Part shown: piece by piece, positions 1 to 5,807 of the stretch
Layout: each line of letters begins with the position of its first letter
How positions within the stretch are numbered: the stretch's first letter is position 1
From: Actinomycetes bacterium
Lineage (GTDB): Bacteria > Actinomycetota > Actinomycetes > Actinomycetales > Cellulomonadaceae
Direction of reading: 5' to 3'
Assembly (NCBI GenBank): GCA_023390875.1
Contig: JAEWCA010000075.1
Coordinates: forward strand, 1-9,275
DNA: 9,275 bases
Notes under the pieces: generated by a model
The model's input: only the letters and a program-made list of their open reading frames with translations
What the model was told of the DNA's origin: nothing
Database searches by the model: none
Position numbers and translations under genes: made by a program

Positions 1-31
1 GGATGGGCCGACCGGGCGGGTCGGCTCATCC
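1..31 (-). terminator. Intrinsic terminator hairpin downstream of the DinB gene
   Basis: Positions 1-13 (GGATGGGCCGACC) pair with 19-31 (GGTCGGCTCATCC) over 13 bp, with one G/T wobble and a 5-nt loop. On the minus strand the hairpin begins about 20 nt after the stop codon at 51-53. The sequence after it lies outside the window, so a T-tract cannot be judged. Confidence 0.65.
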
Positions 32-50
32 GGGTCCGCCGTGCGTGCGG

Positions 51-635
51 TCAGTCGTGCGCGGCGGCCTCTCGCGCGGCGGCGTCGATCCGGGCGCGGT
101 ACGCCGCCCAGTCGTCGGCGGTCTTCCCGGGGATGTTCGGGTCACCCGGCCCGTTGCCGATCGCGCCGTCGATGCCCTCGCGCACGATGTCGGCGTGGCC
201 CGCGTGCCGGGCGGTCTCGACCGCCATGTGCACGAGGATCTGGTGCAGCGTGACCTGCTCACGCTCGGGCGGCCACCACGGCACGTGCCCGACGGCGTCG
301 AGCGGGAGCGCCTCGATCGTCGCGTCGCTGTGCGCGTTGGACCGCTGCCACAGGTCGAGGACGTCGGCGCGCGACTCGGTGGCGGGCACCCACATGTCGG
401 CGTCCGGCTCGGCGCCGTCGTCGTACCAGGGCATCGGGAAGTCGAAGGGCCGCCCGAACGTCTCGCCGAAGTACCCGACCTGCACGCTCGCGACGTGCTT
501 GACGAGGCCGAGCAGGTTGGTGCCGGTCGGCGTCATGGGGCGCCGGACGTCGTACTCGCCGAGCCCGTCGAGCTTGCGCAGCAGGTCGTCGCGGCGGATC
601 CGGAGGTAGCTGTGGAGAGTCTCCTTCGCGTCCAT
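51..635 (-). CDS. DinB/DUF664 family protein
   Basis: This 194-residue protein belongs to the DinB-like four-helix-bundle superfamily, closest to DUF664. Members bind a divalent metal through histidines; some are thiol-dependent (mycothiol or bacillithiol) S-transferases, but most have no assigned reaction. Visible family features are the first helix pair (about 5-55) with His47 in KHVASVQ, the segment GYFGETFG (54-61), and the late helix ETARHAGHADIVRE (140-153), whose His144/His147 complete the usual metal site. The C-terminal tail is rich in Ala and Asp. I chose ATG at 635 because homology begins right after it; an in-frame ATG at 692 adds 19 Arg/Ala-rich residues with no family resemblance. 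There is no convincing Shine-Dalgarno sequence next to either start. It is transcribed alone, divergently from the acyltransferase. A cytosolic thiol-dependent detoxification role is inference; family membership is solid. Confidence 0.88.
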   Translation of the reverse strand: MDAKETLHSYLRIRRDDLLRKLDGLGEYDVRRPMTPTGTNLLGLVKHVASVQVGYFGETFGRPFDFPMPWYDDGAEPDADMWVPATESRADVLDLWQRSNAHSDATIEALPLDAVGHVPWWPPEREQVTLHQILVHMAVETARHAGHADIVREGIDGAIGNGPGDPNIPGKTADDWAAYRARIDAAAREAAAHD

Positions 636-752
636 GCCGAGCCACTCTGCCGCAGACCTCCGACAGGCCGCCCGTCGAGACCGCCGTCCCACCCCTCGGG
701 AGCGCGACGCGCCCGGGAGCGCGGGTGGGCGCGGCGCGGCCTGGGGACCGGT

Positions 753-758
753 TACCGT
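753..758 (+). promoter_or_regulatory. Putative -10 box for the acyltransferase gene
   Basis: TACCGT fits the actinobacterial TAnnnT -10 pattern and lies 17 nt before the ATG at 776, which would give a very short leader. No good -35 box is seen. The rest of gap 636-775 holds only a GC-rich inverted repeat (CCCACCC at 688-694, GGGTGGG at 723-729) of unknown role. Confidence 0.35.
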
Positions 759-775
759 CGCGCCGTGATCGACCG

Positions 776-1354
776 ATGAGCCTGCGCCGCACCCTGGCCC
801 GCGCCTACTGGCGCGTGAGCCGGTGGAACCTGGTGACCGAGCGTCTCCCGAAGGACGGCGCCGGGATCCTCGTCGGTGCCCCGCACACGTCGAACTGGGA
901 CTTCGTGCTGATGCTCGCGATCGGCGGCGAGGGCGACCTGCGGTTCAGGTGGCTGGGCAAGCACACGCTGTTCAAGGGCATCGCCGGTCCGATCATGCGC
1001 GGGCTCGGCGGCATCCCGGTGGACCGCCGTGACCCGGCAGGGCTGGTCGACGAGCTCGTCGCCCGCATCTCGTCGGGCGACCGGTTCTACCTGGTCGTCA
1101 CGCCCGAGGGCACGCGGTCCGGCGACGGCTGGAAGTCGGGGTTCTACCGGATCGCGCGCGCGTGCGACCTGCCGGTCACGCTCGGGTACGTGGACCGGAC
1201 GACGATGACGACGGGCTTCGGCCCGACGATCCGGCTCACGGGCGACGTGCGCGCGGACATGGACGTCATCCGCGCCTTCTACGCCGACAAGGCCGGTGCC
1301 GTGCCGTCTCGTCGGACCGAGCCGCGGCTGCGCGAGGAGCTCCCGCCGGCCTGA
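776..1354 (+). CDS. 1-acylglycerol-3-phosphate acyltransferase-like (PlsC family)
   Basis: This 192-residue protein is a PlsC/LPLAT-family acyltransferase, a family that transfers acyl groups to lysophosphatidate or related lysolipids at the inner face of the membrane. The catalytic HxxxxD motif is HTSNWD (37-42); the substrate-binding motif is GGIPVDR (78-84); the third motif is TPEGTR (109-114). The later segment GFYRIARACDLPVTLGYVD (122-140) is typical of the short, roughly 200-residue bacterial subfamily. There is no long N-terminal transmembrane helix, so it is probably a peripheral membrane protein. ATG 776 is preferred over ATG 725 because the extra 17 residues are low-complexity Arg/Pro and the likely -10 box at 753 lies inside that extension. 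It converges on the epoxide hydrolase with 13 bp between stop codons and no clear terminator. The exact acyl acceptor cannot be read from the sequence. Confidence 0.9.
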   Translation: MSLRRTLARAYWRVSRWNLVTERLPKDGAGILVGAPHTSNWDFVLMLAIGGEGDLRFRWLGKHTLFKGIAGPIMRGLGGIPVDRRDPAGLVDELVARISSGDRFYLVVTPEGTRSGDGWKSGFYRIARACDLPVTLGYVDRTTMTTGFGPTIRLTGDVRADMDVIRAFYADKAGAVPSRRTEPRLREELPPA

Positions 1355-1367
1355 GCGTGGCGCGGGT

Positions 1368-2453
1368 TCATCGCAGGCTGTCGAAGAACTCCACGACGTC
1401 ACCGGCGAGCACGTCGGGCGCCTGGTGCGCGGCGTAGTGCCCGGGGGTGTCGTACACGTTCCAGCGGACGATGTTCGTGTGGTCGCGGTCGGCGAACCGG
1501 CGCATCGACAGGAAGTCGTTCGTGGACCCGGCGAGCGCGGTCGGGGCCGTCGTCGGTCCGGACGGGTGCGTCGTGGTGCGCGCCATCTCCCGGTAGAACC
1601 GCACGGACGAGCCGGTGGTCCGCGTGAACCAGTAGACGGCGGCGTTCGCGACGACGAAGTCGTCGTCGAGCCCGACGAGCAGCTGGCCGTTCCAGCCGAG
1701 CAGCCCGGCGGGGGAGTCGGCGAGCCCGTGCGCGACGGTCTGCGGCGACTGCGACAGCATCACGTTGAACGCGCCGAGGTTCTCCCAGAACCACTGCAGG
1801 TGCTCGATCCCGGCCTGCTCCTCGGGCGTGAGGTCGACGAGCTCGGCCGGGTCGCCCGACGGGAACGAGAACAGCTGCGTGACGTGCACGCCGACCACGT
1901 GCTCGGGGTCGAGGCGGCCGACCTCGGGCGAGATCATCGAGCCGCCGTCGTTCCCGACCGCCCCGTACCGGGCGTACCCGAGCCGGCGCATGAGCTCGAC
2001 CCAGGCCCTCGCGGTGCGGTGCACGTCCCAGCCGGCCTCGGTCGTCGGGCCGGAGAACCCGAAGCCGGGCAGCGACGGGATCACGAGGTCGTAGCCGGCG
2101 GCGGTGAGCGGCTCGATCACGTCGAGGTACTCGACGACCGACCCGGGCCAGCCGTGCGTGAGGATCAGGGCCGTGCCGGACGGCTGCGGCGCGCGGGCGT
2201 GCAGGAAGTGGATCTGCTGGCCGTCGATCTCGGTCGTGAACTGCGGGTACGCGTTGAGGCGGGCCTCGAGCGCGCGCCAGTCGAAACGGTGCTGCCAGTG
2301 CTCGGCCCACCGGCGGACCTGCGTCACGGGCACGCCGTACGCGGAGCCGGCGTCGGGCAGCTCGTCGGTCCACCGGGTGCGGGCGAGGCGGTCGGCGACG
2401 TCGTCCAGCTCGGCCTGGGGGACGTCGACGCGGAAGGGGCGGATCTCGGTCAT
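1368..2453 (-). CDS. Epoxide hydrolase (alpha/beta hydrolase with EHN domain)
   Basis: This 361-residue cytosolic enzyme has the layout of microsomal-type epoxide hydrolases, which open epoxides to vicinal diols through a covalent ester on an aspartate. The EHN N-terminal domain covers about 3-110 (RPFRVDVPQAELDDVADRL, then a conserved RW). The oxyanion motif HGWPGS is at 100-105. The nucleophile elbow is GNDGGS (167-172) with Asp169; many relatives have GGDWG here. Tyr274 (VYWFTRTTGSS) and Tyr288 are candidate oxirane-activating tyrosines, and His339 in TPGHYAAH is the general base. The length is normal for the family. ATG 2453 is chosen because GAGGAG lies about 8 nt upstream; the in-frame ATG at 2486 lies inside the putative operator. 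It is divergent from the TetR gene and probably repressed by it. The natural substrate is unknown. Confidence 0.93.
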   Translation of the reverse strand: MTEIRPFRVDVPQAELDDVADRLARTRWTDELPDAGSAYGVPVTQVRRWAEHWQHRFDWRALEARLNAYPQFTTEIDGQQIHFLHARAPQPSGTALILTHGWPGSVVEYLDVIEPLTAAGYDLVIPSLPGFGFSGPTTEAGWDVHRTARAWVELMRRLGYARYGAVGNDGGSMISPEVGRLDPEHVVGVHVTQLFSFPSGDPAELVDLTPEEQAGIEHLQWFWENLGAFNVMLSQSPQTVAHGLADSPAGLLGWNGQLLVGLDDDFVVANAAVYWFTRTTGSSVRFYREMARTTTHPSGPTTAPTALAGSTNDFLSMRRFADRDHTNIVRWNVYDTPGHYAAHQAPDVLAGDVVEFFDSLR

Positions 2454-2476
2454 CGGGCTCTCCTCGGATACGGGAA

Positions 2477-2493
2477 CGGAACACATCGTTCCG
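2477..2493. promoter_or_regulatory. Putative TetR operator 1
   Basis: CGGAACACATCGTTCCG is a 17-bp inverted repeat with 6-bp perfect arms (CGGAAC/GTTCCG) around a 5-bp centre. It lies in the epoxide hydrolase leader region. Length and symmetry are typical of TetR-family operators. Confidence 0.65.
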
Positions 2494-2504
2494 CTACGTC
2501 CACG

Positions 2505-2533
2505 ACACTAACGGAACGAAGCATTCCGGTCCA
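2505..2533 (-). promoter_or_regulatory. Putative epoxide hydrolase promoter
   Basis: Read on the minus strand, TGGACC (2533-2528) and TAGTGT (2510-2505) sit 17 bp apart as -35 and -10 boxes, giving a start site near 2498. One palindrome (2512-2528) fills the spacer and the other (2477-2493) lies just past the start site, a position suited to repression. Confidence 0.45.
2512..2528. promoter_or_regulatory. Putative TetR operator 2
   Basis: CGGAACGAAGCATTCCG has 7-bp arms with one mismatch around AAG. It matches operator 1 in its outer arms; the centres are 35 bp apart. It sits just upstream of the TetR -10 box and within the predicted hydrolase promoter, so one bound site could control both directions. 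Confidence 0.65.
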
Positions 2534-2537
2534 GTGG

Positions 2538-2543
2538 TATCGT
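2538..2543 (+). promoter_or_regulatory. Putative -10 box of the TetR gene, probably leaderless
   Basis: TATCGT lies 7 nt before the ATG at 2551, the spacing expected when transcription starts at or beside the start codon. No Shine-Dalgarno sequence precedes the ATG, which agrees with leaderless translation, common in actinobacteria. Confidence 0.5.
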
Positions 2544-2550
2544 CGGCGGC

Positions 2551-3183
2551 ATGACGACGCCCCTCAGCGGCCGACGCGCCCAGGCCGCCCGCAACGACGA
2601 CCTGATCCTCGAAGCGGCCCGCACCGTCTTCATGCGCACGCCCGACGCGCCGATCGCGGCCGTCGCGCAGGAGGCGGGCGTCGGCGTCAGCGCGCTGTAC
2701 CGCCGCTATGCCGGCAAGGAGGACCTCCTCGCGACCCTCTGCGCCGACGGCCTGCGCCGGTTCATCCAGGCCGCCGACGGGGCCGAACGGATCGACGACC
2801 CGGCCGCACAGCTCGACGCGTTCGTCCGCGGCGTCGTCGCGCAGGACGTGCACTCGCTGACCGTCCACCTCGCCGGCACGTTCACGCCCACCCCGGAGCT
2901 CGGGGAGCTCGCCGCCGAGGCGACCGCACGCGGGGACGCGATCTTCCACCGCGCGAAGGCCGCGGGCGCCGTGCGCGACGACCTCGAGACGACCGACCTC
3001 GCGATGGTGTTCGAGCAGATCACCGCCGTCCGGCTCGACGACCCGGCCCGCACGGCCGTGCTGCGCGACCGCTACCTCACGCTGCTGCTCGACGCCCTGC
3101 GCCCGCAGGCCGCCACCGGCCCCCTGCCCGGCCCGGCGCCGACCGGTGGTGAGCTCGGCGCCCGGTGGGTGCCCCGGCACTGA
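2551..3183 (+). CDS. TetR/AcrR family transcriptional regulator
   Basis: This 210-residue repressor has a TetR N-terminal DNA-binding domain at about 15-62: helix 1 LILEAARTVFMRT, helix 2 IAAVAQEAGV, and recognition helix GVSALYRRYAGKEDLL. The C-terminal part (about 65-185) is the all-helical ligand and dimer domain, ending in AMVFEQITAVRLDDPARTAVLRDRYLTLLLDAL in two pieces, as in the subfamily with a short regulatory C-domain. A Pro/Gly-rich tail follows. It is divergent from the epoxide hydrolase, and the shared 97-bp gap carries two matching 17-bp palindromes, so it most likely represses the hydrolase and itself and is released by an epoxide, its precursor or another hydrophobic compound. 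Operator assignment and ligand are inferred; the family is clear. Confidence 0.93.
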   Translation: MTTPLSGRRAQAARNDDLILEAARTVFMRTPDAPIAAVAQEAGVGVSALYRRYAGKEDLLATLCADGLRRFIQAADGAERIDDPAAQLDAFVRGVVAQDVHSLTVHLAGTFTPTPELGELAAEATARGDAIFHRAKAAGAVRDDLETTDLAMVFEQITAVRLDDPARTAVLRDRYLTLLLDALRPQAATGPLPGPAPTGGELGARWVPRH

Positions 3184-3236
3184 CCCGACCTGTGGAAAGG
3201 GCCCGCTGACCGCGTCCGACCTGTCACGATTCGGCG

Positions 3237-4196
3237 GTGACGATCCTCGACCAGCCGCCGCCCGGCGACGTGCTCGCCGACGACGTCGAGGCCCCGGCGT
3301 TCGCGCCGTGGAGCCGCAGGGTCGTCGCGGCGCTGCTCGACTCGGCGATCCTCACCGGCACGGCGTTCGTCGTCGAGGGCTACCAGCACGGCATCACGTG
3401 GTGGGGCGGCGTCGGAGCGCCTGACCCTCAGCCGCGCGGGCGGGAGGTGCTCGTCGCCGGGGCGGTGCTGCCGCTGATGCAGGCGTACACCGGTGCGACG
3501 CCGGGCAAGCGTGTCGCGGGGATCCGGGTCGTCCACGAAGGGAGTGGCCGGCCGATCGGAGCGCTCCGCACCCTGGGCCGCACGGTCGCGCACTTCCTCG
3601 ACGGCCTCTGCATGATCGGCTACCTGCGCCCGCTCTGGCACGAGCGCCGTCGCACGTTCGCGGACAGCGTCGTCGGCACCGACGTCGTCCTCGGGCGGCC
3701 GGGGCCGCGGGTCGGCGGCGTCGTCGACGTGTGGACCGCCGCCGCGGCCGTGGTGTGCACGGTCGCCGTCGGCCTGTCGACGGGCGGCACGACGTCCTTG
3801 GACGGCGCCCAGTCGTTCCCGTGCGCCCCGTCCGACGGGTCGCACGTCGAACTCGCCGTCCCGCCCACGCCTTCCTACACGCGCCTCGGCCTGACGAGGG
3901 TCGGCGTGCCCACCGACGACCTCACCACGACCTGGACGTTCCCCGCCGACACCGTCCCGCCCGACGGCACCGTGCTGACCTCGACGCTCACAGCCGCCGA
4001 CGGCTCGTGGACGGTGAGCCGCGAGACACAGGTCTGGGGCGGCCCCGACGCCGACCCCGAGGGCGTGTGGACGGTGGTGATCCCGACCGGCGACCTCCAG
4101 GCCGTCGGGTCGAGCTGGACGTGGCGCGCGGACGTCACTCCTCCCGACGGGGCGGACCCGGTCGCGGTCTGCTCGCTCGAGCACGCGAGCGGCTGA
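3237..4196 (+). CDS. RDD family membrane protein with extracytoplasmic C-terminal domain
   Basis: This 319-residue protein begins with an RDD domain (about 24-152), an integral-membrane module of uncertain function, possibly transport. Family marks are PWSRRVVAALLDSAIL (24-39, with the conserved Arg and Asp), TPGKRVAGIRVV (88-99), the long helix around 113-130, and ERRRTFADSVVGTDVV (136-151). A further hydrophobic helix, VWTAAAAVVCTVAVGL (165-180), is followed by about 137 residues of Thr/Asp/Pro-rich, beta-like sequence (183-319) with only two cysteines, Cys196 and Cys312, near its ends. I infer this tail is outside the cell and perhaps disulfide-closed. GTG at 3237 is used; no Shine-Dalgarno sequence precedes it, and a weak -10 (CACGAT, 3225-3230) six bases upstream suggests a leaderless start. 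I do not recognise the tail domain. Confidence 0.85.
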   Translation: MTILDQPPPGDVLADDVEAPAFAPWSRRVVAALLDSAILTGTAFVVEGYQHGITWWGGVGAPDPQPRGREVLVAGAVLPLMQAYTGATPGKRVAGIRVVHEGSGRPIGALRTLGRTVAHFLDGLCMIGYLRPLWHERRRTFADSVVGTDVVLGRPGPRVGGVVDVWTAAAAVVCTVAVGLSTGGTTSLDGAQSFPCAPSDGSHVELAVPPTPSYTRLGLTRVGVPTDDLTTTWTFPADTVPPDGTVLTSTLTAADGSWTVSRETQVWGGPDADPEGVWTVVIPTGDLQAVGSSWTWRADVTPPDGADPVAVCSLEHASG

Positions 4197-4220
4197 GGGG
4201 CGCATGTCCGGCGTCGTGGC

Positions 4221-4226
4221 TACCGT
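4221..4226 (+). promoter_or_regulatory. Putative -10 box for the SRPBCC gene
   Basis: TACCGT in the context GGCTACCGTCG matches TAnnnT and resembles the box upstream of the acyltransferase gene. It would give a leader of about 45 nt. No clear -35 box is visible. Confidence 0.35.
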
Positions 4227-4278
4227 CGCTCGCAAGGCGCAGGAGCCGGCGTCGACGCCCTCCGGAGGGAGCAGCACC

Positions 4279-4701
4279 ATGACGGGAACCCACGTGGCGC
4301 GTGCGCGCACGACGATCGCGGCGGGGGCCGACGACGTCTGGCGCACGCTCGTCGACCCCGAGGCGCGGTTCTTCCTCGGCGCGACGATCAGGAGCACGTA
4401 CGAGGTCGGCGACCCGATCGTGTTCGAGGGCGAGTTCCAGGGCAAGCAGTTCCGCGACCACGGGACCGTCGAGCAGGTGGAGCGGCCGCGGCTGCTGCGG
4501 TACAGCCACTTCTCGCCGCTGTCGGGGCAGCCCGACGTGCCGGAGAGCTACCACCACCTCACGTTCACGCTCGACGAGCACGACGACGGCACCACGGTGA
4601 CGCTCGTGCAGGACAACGCGGCGTCGCAGGAGGAGGCGGAGCACTCGTCGGCCATGTACGGGCAGATGCTCGAGGCGCTGGCAGAGGCCGTCACGGGCTG
4701 A
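4279..4701 (+). CDS. SRPBCC / AHSA1-like domain protein
   Basis: This 140-residue protein is a single SRPBCC (START/Bet v1-like) domain of the AHSA1-like type, a fold that cradles a hydrophobic ligand; most bacterial members have no known ligand. Visible features are the opening strand and helix ARTTIAAGADDVWRTLVDPE (9-28), the strand GDPIVFEGEF (44-53), EVERP-type turn followed by LLRYSHF (66-78), YHHLTFTLDE with TTVTLVQDN (91-113), and a closing amphipathic helix (116-138). ATG 4279 is chosen because GGAGG (4264-4268) sits 10 nt upstream; the in-frame ATG at 4204 would add 25 residues that span the likely promoter and have no family similarity. It follows the RDD gene by 82 bp on the same strand but seems to have its own promoter. 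The function cannot be stated beyond ligand binding. Confidence 0.88.
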   Translation: MTGTHVARARTTIAAGADDVWRTLVDPEARFFLGATIRSTYEVGDPIVFEGEFQGKQFRDHGTVEQVERPRLLRYSHFSPLSGQPDVPESYHHLTFTLDEHDDGTTVTLVQDNAASQEEAEHSSAMYGQMLEALAEAVTG

Positions 4702-4740
4702 CGCCCGATCGCTCCGGATGCGGCCCTGCGACGTCCGACA

Positions 4741-4746
4741 TAACGT
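4741..4746 (+). promoter_or_regulatory. Putative -10 box of the CsbD-like gene, inside an inverted repeat
   Basis: TAACGT matches TAnnnT. It overlaps the right arm of CGACGT (4729-4734) and ACGTCG (4743-4748), an inverted repeat with an 8-bp centre that could be an operator. No clear -35 box is seen. Confidence 0.35.
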
Positions 4747-4762
4747 CGAGCGCACGATCAAC

Positions 4763-4782
4763 GAGGCCGGAGAGACGGCCTC
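4763..4782 (+). other. Leader hairpin upstream of the CsbD-like gene
   Basis: GAGGCCG (4763-4769) and CGGCCTC (4776-4782) form a perfect 7-bp stem with loop GAGAGA. A second palindrome, CCGACGTCGG (4784-4793), follows and abuts the ribosome binding site GGAAGGAG (4792-4799). It may tune translation, or end transcripts from the upstream SRPBCC gene. Confidence 0.5.
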
Positions 4783-4805
4783 ACCGACGTCGGAAGGAGT
4801 CGCAC

Positions 4806-4976
4806 ATGGGTCTCGACGACAAGATCTCGAACGCCGCCGAAGAGGCGAAGGGCAAGGTCAAGGAGGGCGTCGGCAAGGCGACCGACGACGAGCGCCTCGA
4901 AGCCGAGGGCAAGGTGGACCAGGGCAAGGCGAACCTCAAGCAGGCCGGTGAGGACGTCAAGGACGCCTTCAAGTAG
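4806..4976 (+). CDS. CsbD family stress-response protein
   Basis: This 56-residue, highly charged, hydrophilic protein matches the CsbD family in size and pattern: MGLDDKISNAAEEAKGKVKEG (split here at 1-20 and 21) with alternating Lys/Glu and Ala, then KATDDERLEAEGK (24-36) and a KANLKQAGEDVKDAFK ending (41-56). There are no Cys, Trp or membrane segments. CsbD was named from Bacillus subtilis, where it belongs to the general stress regulon; its biochemical role remains unknown. The start is set by GGAAGGAG at 4792-4799, six nt before ATG 4806. The gene is isolated: its own likely promoter at 4741, a structured leader, and a terminator 16 nt after the stop codon. Stress induction is inferred from the family, since no stress-sigma promoter is recognisable. 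Confidence 0.9.
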   Translation: MGLDDKISNAAEEAKGKVKEGVGKATDDERLEAEGKVDQGKANLKQAGEDVKDAFK

Positions 4977-4992
4977 TCCCCCTTCGCAGGAG

Positions 4993-5018
4993 CGGCCCCC
5001 GTCGACCGGCGGGGGCCG
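4993..5018 (+). terminator. Intrinsic terminator after the CsbD-like gene
   Basis: CGGCCCCCG (4993-5001) pairs perfectly with CGGGGGCCG (5010-5018) around an 8-nt loop, 16 nt after the stop codon. The T-run is poor (TCGTGCGTCC), which is usual in high-GC actinobacteria. Confidence 0.75.
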
Positions 5019-5052
5019 TCGTGCGTCCCTGGTGCGTCGGCGGCCGTGGCCG

Positions 5053-5058
5053 TAGCGT
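5053..5058 (+). promoter_or_regulatory. Putative -10 box for the GyrI-like gene
   Basis: TAGCGT fits TAnnnT and lies 54 nt before the start codon. It follows the CsbD terminator, so a separate promoter is expected in this interval. No clear -35 box is seen. Confidence 0.35.
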
Positions 5059-5112
5059 TCGACCGGGCCCCAGGCCCGGCGCTGGGGGGCGCCACATCGA
5101 GCGGGAGGCGCC

Positions 5113-5631
5113 ATGGAGCGGTCCGTGTCGGTACCGGTGCTCGTCTCGCGGCCGGAGGTGCCGTACGTCGGCATCCGCAGGCCGGTGACGATGTCGACGT
5201 TCCACGAGGTCGCGGACCGGCTGCCGGACGTGCTGGCGTGGCTGGACGCGCACTCGCTCGCGCCGGTCGGCGCGCCGTTCTTCCGCTACCTCGTGATCGA
5301 CATGGAGCGGGAGCTGCTCGTCGAGGCGGGCGTGCCGGTCGACGAGCCGATCGCGCGGGCCGACGGCGACGTGTCGCCGGGCGTCCTGCCCGCGGGCACG
5401 TACGCGGTGACGACCCACGTGGGCCACCCGGACGAGCTCGTCCAGGTCACCGCCGACCTGCTGGCGTACGGCGACGAGCACGGATGGGTGTGGGACCGGC
5501 ACGCGACCCCCGACGGCGACGCGTGGGGCTCGCGGCTGGAGCTGCTGCTCACCGACCCGCGCGTGGAACCCGACATGTCGCGGTGGGAGACCCAGCTGGC
5601 GTTCCGGCTGGCGGACGGCCCGTCCACCTGA
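5113..5631 (+). CDS. GyrI-like / AraC effector-binding domain protein
   Basis: This 172-residue protein is a stand-alone GyrI-like small-molecule-binding domain, the same fold as the effector domain of BmrR and of AraC-type regulators; it has no DNA-binding part. Visible features are the first strand PEVPYVGIRRPVTM (14-27), the helix EVADRLPDVLAWLDAH (32-47), the strand FFRYLVIDMERELLVEAG (56-73), the central GVLPAGTYAVTTHVG (90-104) with its following helix, and the end of the fold, SRLELLLTDPRVEPDMSRWETQLAFRL (140-166), whose acidic residue in RLELLLTDP is the position that usually contacts cationic ligands. GGGAGG (5103-5108) sits 4 nt before ATG 5113, a good ribosome binding site. It is a single-gene unit with a terminator touching the stop codon. 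Some relatives hydrolyse or sequester hydrophobic drugs; whether this one does is unknown. Confidence 0.87.
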   Translation: MERSVSVPVLVSRPEVPYVGIRRPVTMSTFHEVADRLPDVLAWLDAHSLAPVGAPFFRYLVIDMERELLVEAGVPVDEPIARADGDVSPGVLPAGTYAVTTHVGHPDELVQVTADLLAYGDEHGWVWDRHATPDGDAWGSRLELLLTDPRVEPDMSRWETQLAFRLADGPST

Positions 5632-5639
5632 GGGCCGTC
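5614..5639 (+). terminator. Intrinsic terminator of the GyrI-like gene
   Basis: GACGGCCC (5614-5621) pairs perfectly with GGGCCGTC (5632-5639), with the stop codon TGA (5629-5631) inside the 10-nt loop. The right arm GGGCCGTC recurs at 5677-5684, so an alternative longer pairing is possible. There is no T-tract. Confidence 0.6.
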
Positions 5640-5645
5640 GCACCG

Positions 5646-5712
5646 GGTGAACTCGTGACACGGTTCACCGGCGGCTGGGCCGTCCGGGTGACGGCCGAGA
5701 GTGTCGACACTC
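5646..5712. repeat. Cluster of three consecutive palindromes
   Basis: Three inverted repeats follow one another: GGTGAAC (5646-5652) with GTTCACC (5663-5669), whose interior CGTG/CACG extends the symmetry; GGCCGTC (5678-5684) with GACGGCC (5690-5696) around CGGGT; and the uninterrupted 14-bp palindrome GAGTGTCGACACTC (5699-5712). They could be secondary terminators or protein-binding sites. From 5713 to 5805 I see no gene and only the short palindrome GCATATGC (5767-5774). Confidence 0.6.
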
Positions 5713-5807
5713 GGGCCCTCGAGGCGTCCGTGCAGGTGGAATCGTGACCATGACCAGGCGTTTCAGGCATATGCGCTGGACACGGGCGGCATCCGGCCGA
5801 GCGGGTG

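Noticed and set aside
2454..2486. Upstream ATG (2486) for the epoxide hydrolase
   Set aside because: It lies within a putative operator and lacks a ribosome binding site, while ATG 2453 has GAGGAG at proper distance.
1296..3152. 618-codon open frame on the + strand across the hydrolase and TetR genes
   Set aside because: It is Arg/Pro/Gly-rich with no domain, antisense to a clear epoxide hydrolase and out of frame with the TetR gene; a by-product of GC-biased codon use.
3133..3165. Stem GGCGCCGA/TCGGCGCC near the end of the TetR gene as a terminator
   Set aside because: It is wholly inside the coding region with a 12-nt loop and a bulge; in DNA this GC-rich such pairings arise by chance.
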